NCBI RefSeq assembly: GCF_003097135.1
Contig: NZ_QEQL01000001.1
Coordinates: forward strand, 496,001-560,000
Source of the DNA: Pseudomonas sp. URIL14HWK12:I12
GTDB taxonomy: Bacteria > Pseudomonadota > Gammaproteobacteria > Pseudomonadales > Pseudomonadaceae
Direction: 5' to 3'
DNA: 64,000 nucleotides
A model generated the notes under the pieces. That model did not search any database. It saw only the letters and a list, made by a program, of their open reading frames with translations, and was not told the DNA's origin. Positions 42,227 through 49,306 of this stretch are shown here, piece by piece (the first letter of the stretch is position 1; the number at the start of each line of letters is the position of its first letter). The position numbers were made by a program, and so were the translations under genes.

Positions 42227-43471
42227 CTATACCTTCCTCACCCCGTACTGCCCGACCTTGACCTGAGAATCCAGAGCGATGCCCGTTGCCAGGTACAGCC
42301 CCATGCGGCTGGTGATGACAGTTTCGGTGCCGTCGTAGGTATAGCGCTGGGTTTCCAGGGCGCCCTTCCAGTTCGCGGGCATGGTGAACGGCTCTTGGTA
42401 TTTGTCCATAGACCGGTAGTAGATGCTGGTCGACGTGCCGCTGACCGGCTTGATGATAATCAGCTCGGCCTCCCAGCCCAGAATACCGCGGCTGTTGCCG
42501 ACGATCTCCGGCGCCGAAACCATCTCAATCACATCGCCGGCGGCCAGGTTGCCCAGCGTCAGGTTGGCCGCCTGCTGGACGTAAAGATACCCACCGGCCG
42601 CCGCCATGGTGCCGCCCAACTCAACGCACTGGTTTTCGCCCGCGGCTGTCTGCTCCTTGTACCAGCGCGTGCTGACACCGGTTAGGCCAGAGCCTGTGGC
42701 CTTGTAGCCGTCAGCGAGCACTGAACCGGCTACCGGGTTGACGCTAGCCGCAATGCTGCCACCGGTACCGGCCATAAGCGGATTGGCGTTCAGGCACCCG
42801 AACGGCCGAATGGCCGAGTAGAGGTCGGCGGCATCGGTAGGAAGTGGCACCCCGAAGAATTCGAAATTGGCCGTTACAATCGGGGCCAGTCGACCAGAGA
42901 TGAAGTCGGCGCCCAGTATGTTGGGGTGCAGCCCCTCTACCGTCATGTCCTCGGTGAAGCCGTCCCAGATGTTCACCACCGGCACGTACTGGCTCACATA
43001 GCTCAGCACCCAGTCTTTGTAGGCGATCGCGTCAGCCAGAGCAGCGCCAGTCAGTGCTTTGCTGCCGAAGCGGGGCGTGCCGGTGCCAACGATCAGGTAT
43101 TTGCCTGGCGTCAGCATGAATGACTGCACGATCTTCATCACATTGGCCTTGGAGTCGGCCAGGGTCATGCCCGCAGTGGTGCTGTCATTGGTGCGCGACA
43201 GCAACATCCAGAGATCGGCTGTAGCGGAAGCAAGGCAGTTTGGTAGCCGGACCATGAACTGGCCTGTGTTGTCGCCTACCTTGCCTTGATTGTCCTGCCA
43301 AGCCGGGAACAGGCCAGTCTTGGCCGCCAGCGCGCCGGCGTAACCGTAGTTTTCGGTACCGAAGGCAGTGGCCGCAATGGTGTGACAGTTGCCGCTGAAG
43401 CTGTCGCCCAGCAGGCCAAGGCCACGGCGGATACGACGGCGCGTGGGCTTCGCGCCCACTACAAGGCTCAC
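42227..43471 (-). CDS. Tail appendage protein with SGNH/GDSL hydrolase domain
   Basis: A 414-residue protein starting at GTG 43471 (GAGG 7 nt upstream), overlapping the upstream stop. Residues about 18-220 form an SGNH hydrolase: block I GLLGDSFSGN (Ser24), block III TNDSTTAG and block V DMTVEGLHPN with the catalytic Asp/His. The rest is a beta-rich binding region of about 190 residues (SVLADGYKATGSGLTG ... VKVGQYGVRKV). Phage SGNH domains usually deacetylate capsule or O-antigen. As the last gene of the late operon it likely belongs to the adsorption apparatus. Confidence 0.8.
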   Translation of the reverse strand: MSLVVGAKPTRRRIRRGLGLLGDSFSGNCHTIAATAFGTENYGYAGALAAKTGLFPAWQDNQGKVGDNTGQFMVRLPNCLASATADLWMLLSRTNDSTTAGMTLADSKANVMKIVQSFMLTPGKYLIVGTGTPRFGSKALTGAALADAIAYKDWVLSYVSQYVPVVNIWDGFTEDMTVEGLHPNILGADFISGRLAPIVTANFEFFGVPLPTDAADLYSAIRPFGCLNANPLMAGTGGSIAASVNPVAGSVLADGYKATGSGLTGVSTRWYKEQTAAGENQCVELGGTMAAAGGYLYVQQAANLTLGNLAAGDVIEMVSAPEIVGNSRGILGWEAELIIIKPVSGTSTSIYYRSMDKYQEPFTMPANWKGALETQRYTYDGTETVITSRMGLYLATGIALDSQVKVGQYGVRKV

Positions 43472-43680
43472 TGCAGCACCTCGAAAGCCGCACCGGCATA
43501 CGGCGTGATCCGCGTAGTGCTCTGGCCGAAATCCATCTGCCACGCGCCATCGGCTGCGAAGGTGTCAACCACCACCCAGCCACCCTCCACCATTTTTTCG
43601 ACCGTCACGCTTCCACCATTCGCCTTCACCACAAGCGTTGCGCGCCCGATGTAGCTCTTCGTTACCTGCGCTGTTGCCAT
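43468..43680 (-). CDS. Small phage protein upstream of the SGNH gene
   Basis: A 70-residue beta-rich protein (MATAQVTKSYIGRATLVVKANGG...). It overlaps the SGNH gene by 4 nt and is preceded by the spanin genes. It may be a head-fibre-like or appendage chaperone; no family is assigned. Confidence 0.6.
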   Translation of the reverse strand: MATAQVTKSYIGRATLVVKANGGSVTVEKMVEGGWVVVDTFAADGAWQMDFGQSTTRITPYAGAAFEVLQ

Positions 43681-43705
43681 TCCAACCCCCGGCTCTTAGC
43701 CATGT

Positions 43706-43972
43706 TCATTGGCAGGCGCCGACGGCGGCCTGCAGTTCCTTCTCGTAGCCGATCCGCTGCCGGCGTTCGGCCAGCAGCGCCCGCACCTTCACTTCCAGGC
43801 TGTCACCCTTTTGCAGGCCGGCCGCTGCCCAGGCCGGTGCCGGCACGGCCGGCGCGCGACATGGCACTTGCACGGGCACCTCGACGCGCACGACGCGCGG
43901 TTCGGGCGCCGGAGCCTGCTGGCCCGCGCAGCCAACCAGCAACACGGCGAGCGCCGTGATCGGCCACTTCAT
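43706..43972 (-). CDS. Outer-membrane spanin (Rz1-like lipoprotein)
   Basis: An 88-residue lipoprotein with a lipobox (LLVGC, Cys about residue 15) followed by a Pro-rich segment (APAPEP..., VPAPAW), the composition of o-spanins. It overlaps the i-spanin gene by 4 nt rather than being nested. With the partner at 43969 it would bridge and fuse the inner and outer membranes in the last step of lysis. Confidence 0.78.
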   Translation of the reverse strand: MKWPITALAVLLVGCAGQQAPAPEPRVVRVEVPVQVPCRAPAVPAPAWAAAGLQKGDSLEVKVRALLAERRQRIGYEKELQAAVGACQ

Positions 43973-44370
43973 AGCCCGAGCTCCTGATCGATGACGGCGG
44001 CCGCCGTTGCAGCAGGATCGCCACCGGTGCGCTCGCGCTGAATGCGGTTTGCTGCCTGGTAGTCGACTTCGGCGTCCTGGCGCGCCCGGGCGCCGGCTGC
44101 CTTGGCACTGGCCTCACGGTTCTGTGCCTCTGCTACAAGGCTCTGGATGGTGAGGTTCTGTTCGCCCACCTGCCCTTCCAGCGAGCCTGCAGTGATCTTG
44201 CAGCCGGCCAGGGCCTCGCCGGCCTGATTGGCCTGTTTCTGCGCCTCGGCTACCACCGGCCGGTAATGCCGCGCGGTCAGCCAGTAACCGGCAGAACCGC
44301 CCAAACCCAGAGCGATAAAGAACAGCGCCACCGCTGCGGCGGCCAGCAGCTTCAGCTGGGCCGGGTTCAT
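43969..44370 (-). CDS. Inner-membrane spanin (Rz-like)
   Basis: A 133-residue type II membrane protein with one N-terminal TM helix (LLAAAAVALFFIALGLGGSA, about residues 8-28) and a long periplasmic coiled coil (RPVVAEAQKQANQAGEAL ... VAEAQNREASAKAAGARAR). It is cotranscribed, with 4-nt overlaps, with the lysin-like gene upstream and the o-spanin downstream. Confidence 0.82.
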   Translation of the reverse strand: MNPAQLKLLAAAAVALFFIALGLGGSAGYWLTARHYRPVVAEAQKQANQAGEALAGCKITAGSLEGQVGEQNLTIQSLVAEAQNREASAKAAGARARQDAEVDYQAANRIQRERTGGDPAATAAAVIDQELGL

Positions 44371-44816
44371 GCCAGCGCCCGCCGCACACCCTCGGCGAGG
44401 ACCGAATCCGGGTATGGGTTGTACCCGTTCTCATGAATGATGATGCCCTCGACCAGGGTGCGCAGCGTTGCGGGCTGGCGCACATCGATCGCTGCCTGGC
44501 CGGTCACGCCCAAGCGCTGGGCAATTGCCGCAACATAGGCGCCCGTGTCGTTCTCCCCAGGTGGTGCCCAGCGGTGGATGGTTTCCTGCACCGTGTCGAT
44601 GCCTGGCCCGCCCACGCCGGGCTCACCGTCCTTACCGCGATAGGCAAGCAACAGCTTGCCCAGGGCGCGGATGCCGTTCTCGGGGCTGTCGAACCGGGCA
44701 AAGCGAGGCTTAGGAACCCCTTCCTCCAACCCTAGTTGGCCTTGCCATTGGTTGCGGGTGTTGAAGTCGATGTTGCCGGGGTTGTTGTTGCGGATGCCGC
44801 GAGTGGTGGTGCCCAT
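44367..44816 (-). CDS. Phage lysin-like protein (structural protein P5 family), prophage copy
   Basis: A 149-residue protein, TRGIRNNNPGNIDF at the N-terminus and WAPPGENDTGAYV in the middle. It is near-identical to the island copy at 20703-21152. The family is often called structural protein P5, but its place at the head of a spanin cassette argues for the endolysin role. No separate endolysin gene is visible between 42 and 64 kb. An intrinsic terminator and a CTGGAGAAAACC ribosome site precede it. Confidence 0.85.
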   Translation of the reverse strand: MGTTTRGIRNNNPGNIDFNTRNQWQGQLGLEEGVPKPRFARFDSPENGIRALGKLLLAYRGKDGEPGVGGPGIDTVQETIHRWAPPGENDTGAYVAAIAQRLGVTGQAAIDVRQPATLRTLVEGIIIHENGYNPYPDSVLAEGVRRALA

Positions 44817-44830
44817 GGTTTTCTCCAGGC

Positions 44831-44855
44831 AAAAAGAAACCCGCTCAAGGCGGGT
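44831..44855 (-). terminator. Terminator before the lysis cassette
   Basis: Minus strand: ACCCGC / GCGGGT with a short loop, then TTTCTTTTT, directly followed by the SD of the lysin-like gene. Confidence 0.7.
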
Positions 44856-44888
44856 GCAGGTGCAGCGGAAAAGTGCAGTTGGTGCAGG

Positions 44889-45365
44889 TCAGACAGCGCC
44901 GTAGTGCGGCGCTCCGCCCAGGCGCACGCCCAGCCAGAAAATCACCGCCCGCCAGTCGGCGGTGCCGTCGCCTCGGGTGAGCGCTCGGTAGAACAGCGCA
45001 TCGCACTGCCGGCGCGGCAGCTGGCCCTGGCTGTAGAGCCAGTCGTGCAGGATGGCCGCGCGCATGCCATAACCGACCACTAGGCCATACAGCGCCAGGG
45101 CGCCCACGGAAATCAGCCACAGCAGCGGTGCCAGCCATGACCAGAACGTCAGCGCTATGCCGGCGAAGAGCGCGGTCAGGCCAGCCCAGCGGCAGACCTC
45201 TCGGAGGATGCGCACCGATGCCAGATCGCTGGTGAAGCCCGCAGGCACAACCTGCTGCCCGAGCTGTGGATCATTGAACATCAGCGGCTCCAGCAGCTGG
45301 AATTCCCAGCGACTGAGCTGGCGCGTGGCCGCTCCGGCGGCGAACTTGCCAATCGGTATCAGCAT
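44889..45365 (-). CDS. DUF1353-like phage protein
   Basis: A 158-residue protein (start 45365 with GAGG). It has VPAGFTSDLASVRILREVCRWAG, matching the FVTDLASVP-type motif of DUF1353, a TM region (TALFAGIALTFWSWLAPLLWLISVGALALYGLVVG) and ILHDWLYSQG, the second conserved DUF1353 segment (HDxLY). DUF1353 genes are common near phage lysis and tail-fibre genes, but their role is unclear. The insertion of two membrane helices between the conserved blocks is notable. Confidence 0.8.
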   Translation of the reverse strand: MLIPIGKFAAGAATRQLSRWEFQLLEPLMFNDPQLGQQVVPAGFTSDLASVRILREVCRWAGLTALFAGIALTFWSWLAPLLWLISVGALALYGLVVGYGMRAAILHDWLYSQGQLPRRQCDALFYRALTRGDGTADWRAVIFWLGVRLGGAPHYGAV

Positions 45366-45372
45366 GGCCACC

Positions 45373-45777
45373 TCACTGAATGCCGGCGGCGGCGATGAAT
45401 AGATCGTCGACTTGCTGATCGGTGAGGCCAACGGTCGATTGCAGGTGCAGCACCAGCGGCCAATCGCGGCGAACCTCCTGCGCGAACTGCCACTGGATCT
45501 GCGCGGCCTGGCCTTCGGTACCGGACATTGCGCCGATGGCGGCCTGCACCTGGTCGAGGATGCCAGCGTTCAGCATGGCCATGCGGGCCTGCATCATCGT
45601 GACGGACTCGGGCACCTTCACAGGCTCTGTCCATGCACGCACTTCCTCCCACGTGGGCTTAGGGCGTGGGTCCTGCCAGTCCAAGGCGTCATAAGCCTCT
45701 TCATCATCTGCGTCTAAAGTGCCGTAGTAGACGGCGCCAGGAACAAGCCCGTCCAAGGCAATAGCAGCGCTCGCCAT
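45373..45777 (-). CDS. XkdW-like phage protein
   Basis: A 134-residue protein. The C-terminal two thirds (TMMQARMAMLNAGILDQVQAAI ... QWQFAQEVRRDWPLV ... GLTDQQVDDLFIAAAGI) match the XkdW family of small tail-associated proteins. The N-terminus is acidic. It lies among tail-fibre genes with a 7-nt spacing to the next gene and is probably a fibre assembly or base-plate accessory factor. Confidence 0.7.
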   Translation of the reverse strand: MASAAIALDGLVPGAVYYGTLDADDEEAYDALDWQDPRPKPTWEEVRAWTEPVKVPESVTMMQARMAMLNAGILDQVQAAIGAMSGTEGQAAQIQWQFAQEVRRDWPLVLHLQSTVGLTDQQVDDLFIAAAGIQ

Positions 45778-45781
45778 GTCG

Positions 45782-46321
45782 TTACCTCAGTTGCGTGATT
45801 AAAACGTCAGTGTAAATTTCGTCAACTCCAAGCCCAGACGCTACACCCCCACCGTTGCCCGCTCGCGTGGTATTGACATACATGCGAACTTCCAGCGCAG
45901 AGGTGGCTGTCAATACGAAGCGCCCCCTTAGAGTGGAAGTGGTCTGAGCGTTGCCATTGGCGTTGTATTCGCTACTCCCAGTGATAAGAGTAAGTTGATC
46001 AGAAACACGGGTAAGAATTGCCTTGAACTGGTTAACGTAGTAGGCCGGAACGAACCCGAGTATCTCGTAAGTCCCAGCAGGCAGCGTGATCTGGTTGTTC
46101 GCCAGGCTAGCCCCCGATATATCGTTGGTCACGAGCACGTTGATAGTCCGGGTGCGCCAAGCGCCAGCTGTCAGATCTCCGCCCGCCACGGTAGAGTTCA
46201 CACGGTGTTGGGCATGGAGTTTAGGTAGTCCAGCGTTAACGCTGGACTCCAGAGAAGACACCCTCGTAGACAGCGAGGCTACGTCCTGTCCTGCATTTGC
46301 GTTAGTTCGCGCGGTAGTCAT
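45782..46321 (-). CDS. Tail-fibre tip / appendage protein
   Basis: A 179-residue protein with a short N-terminal coiled coil (VASLSTRVSSLESSVN) followed by a beta-sandwich-like domain of about 140 residues (AGTYEILGFVPAYYVNQFKAILTRV ... LRGRFVLTATSALEVRMYV). The layout resembles trimeric C1q/TNF-like phage receptor-binding heads. It is 9 nt from the main fibre gene and likely forms part of the same adsorption structure. The domain identity is inferred from pattern, not from a specific motif. Confidence 0.65.
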   Translation of the reverse strand: MTTARTNANAGQDVASLSTRVSSLESSVNAGLPKLHAQHRVNSTVAGGDLTAGAWRTRTINVLVTNDISGASLANNQITLPAGTYEILGFVPAYYVNQFKAILTRVSDQLTLITGSSEYNANGNAQTTSTLRGRFVLTATSALEVRMYVNTTRAGNGGGVASGLGVDEIYTDVLITQLR

Positions 46322-46330
46322 GATTTTTCC

Positions 46331-48142
46331 TTATGCCCAGGCCCGGACGCGGACAGCCCATTGCGCCGTATTGAGTGTGGTCCAGGTGCCGCTATTCACG
46401 AGCACCAAGAGATTGGCGGCGGCGTACATGATCACGACGTTGGCCGTGCTCCATTTGAGCTGATAGCCGAAGTTGGCGCTGGTGCCCTGAGCATTCGGGA
46501 GCGGGATTACGTCCCCCACCGAGTATTCAGCGTTGGCGACCAGACAGATGAGCTCCAGCGAGGACATCTTCGGCACCACGTTCATCCCATGCGCAAGGGT
46601 GATGCGGCCATTGCTGGATATGGCTTGATTGGCGCTTGTCCACTCCTTGCTGAAAATGGACCCTGGTGGAAGGCTGGCGGTGTAGTCCAGCATTTCCCAA
46701 TTGCCGCCGCCCAAGGAGCGAAACACTGCCATGTCCCCAGCATTGGTTTGGATGTTCACCCCACCCAGCAGCGCCAGCTTCGTCGCGTCATGATTGAGAA
46801 GGCGCGAGCCGGAGAACTTCACCCAACGGATAGCGCCGGCGGCTGTAACATCGAAAGCGGTGATTGTGGTGGTGCCCGCCAGAACCACGTTGTTTGAGCC
46901 AGACGCACCAATAGCAGGGGTGGCCGAGTCAGCGATGGTGATGGGAGCCTGGAAGTCCAGCGCACCCTGCATCTGACCACCCGACAGCGGCAGTTTGGTT
47001 GGGTCGCTTACCAGCGTGCCGGCCACATTGAACAGGGTCATGATCTCGCCGACAGACTTTGCCCCGACCTGTAGGACCACGTTGTTGCCATCGGTCGCCG
47101 TATAGTCCTGGCTATCGAGCAAAGTGCCCTGATACCAAATAGGCGAGCCCACCGTGTATCCGGTCGGGAAATTGAACGTAGTCTGACCCACAGCGGTGGA
47201 GGTGGCCTTGAGAATCTGTGCGTTCCCATCGCTAGACCCCTTGAGGGCTTTACCGTCCTTGCGCTGGTAGAAGGCCATGCGCCAACCATTGCTGCCGCGG
47301 GCTTCAAAGAGCGCGGTATCCCCGGCAGCGGTCATGAGGTCAGCGCCCCCCACTAGGTCCAGCTTGCCTGCTTCGTGCCTCAGCGTCCGAGAAGCATTGA
47401 ACCGCACCAGTCTGACGCCGCTGGCGAGAGCATCGAAGCCCGTGACCGTGGTGGTGCCGATGAGGTTGACCGAGTTGGACGCCGCCGCGCCGATGGCCGG
47501 CGTTGCGGAATCCGCCACGTCGACCCTTGGCGCCCAGTTGAGAGGGCCGGCGATGGTATCCCCGGCCTTGTTCACCAGCTTGGAGGTATCAATGGAGGCC
47601 GCCGACTGCGCCGCCTGATCTCGGTATCCCTTGGCATCGCTCGCAGACTTACCTGCATTGGTTGCAGCGCTGTCAGCCGCCTGGCGATCGCCGGCCGCTG
47701 CCTGGGCCTGCTGGGTCGCCGTGCTGGCGGCCGAAGTTGCGACCTGGGCCTTCTCGGTAGCCGTGTCAGCAGCCCCAGCCGCCGCCCCCTGCGACTCTAG
47801 GGCCGCAGCGGCGGATTGCTCTGCCTTCGCTGCATTCTCGCTGGCGCTGGAGGTCCCTTCCGTGAACTCCTTGGTCGCCAGCCGCAGCGCGTCGGCCGAA
47901 GCCTTGTTGTAGCCCTGTATCGGAACGATGGCGTAGGTGCCGGCCGCAACAGTCGTGCCCTGGTACACCGGCTGAATGGCCAGTACGCCGTCGCTCGCAA
48001 TGTTGGTCACTTCGTACCAGCGGCCGTCTGGGCCGAGAAAGGCATCGCCCACTCGGGAATTGCTGACGAAGGCGGTGCCGGCGCCGGTGACTGTCGGCGA
48101 ATTTTGCGTGCACGAAACCGTGCCCTGTCGTTGCCAGGCCAT
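46331..48142 (-). CDS. Tail fibre protein with internal duplication
   Basis: A 603-residue fibre. The N-terminal attachment module (about residues 1-80: TVTGAGTAFVSNSRVGDAFLGPDGRWYEV) is the common phage fibre start, followed by an Ala-rich coiled coil (about 85-200). Two homologous blocks of about 90 residues (near 205-300 and 385-475) each begin with ADSATPAIGA, and a C-terminal beta domain follows. Such fibres bind the host surface. The repeated block suggests modular growth of the shaft. The gene is preceded by another appendage gene. Confidence 0.85.
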   Translation of the reverse strand: MAWQRQGTVSCTQNSPTVTGAGTAFVSNSRVGDAFLGPDGRWYEVTNIASDGVLAIQPVYQGTTVAAGTYAIVPIQGYNKASADALRLATKEFTEGTSSASENAAKAEQSAAAALESQGAAAGAADTATEKAQVATSAASTATQQAQAAAGDRQAADSAATNAGKSASDAKGYRDQAAQSAASIDTSKLVNKAGDTIAGPLNWAPRVDVADSATPAIGAAASNSVNLIGTTTVTGFDALASGVRLVRFNASRTLRHEAGKLDLVGGADLMTAAGDTALFEARGSNGWRMAFYQRKDGKALKGSSDGNAQILKATSTAVGQTTFNFPTGYTVGSPIWYQGTLLDSQDYTATDGNNVVLQVGAKSVGEIMTLFNVAGTLVSDPTKLPLSGGQMQGALDFQAPITIADSATPAIGASGSNNVVLAGTTTITAFDVTAAGAIRWVKFSGSRLLNHDATKLALLGGVNIQTNAGDMAVFRSLGGGNWEMLDYTASLPPGSIFSKEWTSANQAISSNGRITLAHGMNVVPKMSSLELICLVANAEYSVGDVIPLPNAQGTSANFGYQLKWSTANVVIMYAAANLLVLVNSGTWTTLNTAQWAVRVRAWA

Positions 48143-48160
48143 GGGGTGTCCTTGGTGTGG

Positions 48161-49015
48161 TCAGATCTGGAAGGGAAACTGCAAGCCAGCTGTGCTGATG
48201 AACGTGGCTGCGGGGAGAATCCCCGGCACATTGGAAAACTGGGTGTAAACGACGTTGGACGCCACTTGGTTGTTTACGTAAGCGCCGGCAACACTGCGAA
48301 AAGCAAACCGCACGTTATTACCGTTGCCGTAGGCGAACTCACTCACAGAATGGGCATTGCGTGGGTCTACATCGGTCCCACCCCATACCTGTGCGGCGCG
48401 GGTGAACGCGATATTGGCTGCGACTTCACCTGTAAGGCCCGTAGGCATATCGATCCAAGTGATGGCATGAAATATCGGCGACTCCCACGTCACCATAGTT
48501 GAGCCACCAATGTAGGCCGCCAAAGCGCCCCTCGGATGCCCTTCGGGCGCCAGCCCTGGAACACCCGGCGCGGTGACGCTGCCTCTCACGTTGAGAGGCG
48601 CCTGCCGAGAATTGAAGGTCACTACGTTATCGGTATTGCGGAAGATCAGCGCCGGGCCAGTGCCCGCCTCTCGCATTTGATCAAACACGAATATCTTGAC
48701 CCCAGAACCCGCGCCAGAAAACAGCCAGGTGAATCGTGAACCGCTGCGCTCGGTGCCTTCCAGGAACGCCTGGCCTACCACATAGATAATCGGTGCAATG
48801 CATTTCTCGGCGCTGAACTCATAGATGGCGTCGGCGTAGTAGGTAGTCGACTGCCAGCTGGATTCAAGATTGGGATCGGAGTTGATGTAGGGCTTGGTCT
48901 TCCCATACCAGGTCTCGCGATAAACGAGGTTTCCTGACGCGATAAGGCCATAGTTGATGTAATCGGTGTCGATGATGGTTTCATCGTCCTCAGTTTTGAC
49001 CAGTAGACGAGCCAT
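48161..49015 (-). CDS. Phage appendage protein, unknown family
   Basis: A 284-residue protein starting MARLLVKTEDDETIIDTDYINYGL. It overlaps the preceding gene by the ATGA arrangement, which fixes the start. It is beta-rich with many aromatic residues and no recognised domain. Its place between the gpJ-like tail tip and the long fibre suggests a structural role in the adsorption apparatus. Confidence 0.65.
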   Translation of the reverse strand: MARLLVKTEDDETIIDTDYINYGLIASGNLVYRETWYGKTKPYINSDPNLESSWQSTTYYADAIYEFSAEKCIAPIIYVVGQAFLEGTERSGSRFTWLFSGAGSGVKIFVFDQMREAGTGPALIFRNTDNVVTFNSRQAPLNVRGSVTAPGVPGLAPEGHPRGALAAYIGGSTMVTWESPIFHAITWIDMPTGLTGEVAANIAFTRAAQVWGGTDVDPRNAHSVSEFAYGNGNNVRFAFRSVAGAYVNNQVASNVVYTQFSNVPGILPAATFISTAGLQFPFQI

Positions 49016-49305
49016 CAGCGCACCCCATAATAAATTCGGGCAGAAACGGGGTATTCGCCAAACCCGCTGCGGTAGCTGAACGCCCAGCTGATGGTGTCGC
49101 CGCTGAGTGACACTGCCGGCCCTTTGCCTTTGAGCCCCGTGGAGCCCAGCGGCACCCGGACAAACCAACGCGTGCCCGGCGGCCAGGAAAGTGTCCGGCT
49201 CCCCCCGCCGGTGCCCGTTTCAAAATTGCCGACTGAGCGTGATATCCGCGAGGTCATGTCCAGGGTCACCAGTGCCTCGGAGCTCTTAATGATCAGACCT
49301 GCCAT
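49015..49305 (-). CDS. Small phage tail-tip associated protein
   Basis: A 96-residue protein (MAGLIIKSSEALVTLDMTSRISRSVG...), starting 1 nt after the gpJ stop and overlapping the following start by ATGA. It is beta-rich and of unknown family. Its tight coupling on both sides points to co-assembly with the tail tip or the next appendage protein. Confidence 0.65.
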   Translation of the reverse strand: MAGLIIKSSEALVTLDMTSRISRSVGNFETGTGGGSRTLSWPPGTRWFVRVPLGSTGLKGKGPAVSLSGDTISWAFSYRSGFGEYPVSARIYYGVR

Positions 49306-49306
49306 A

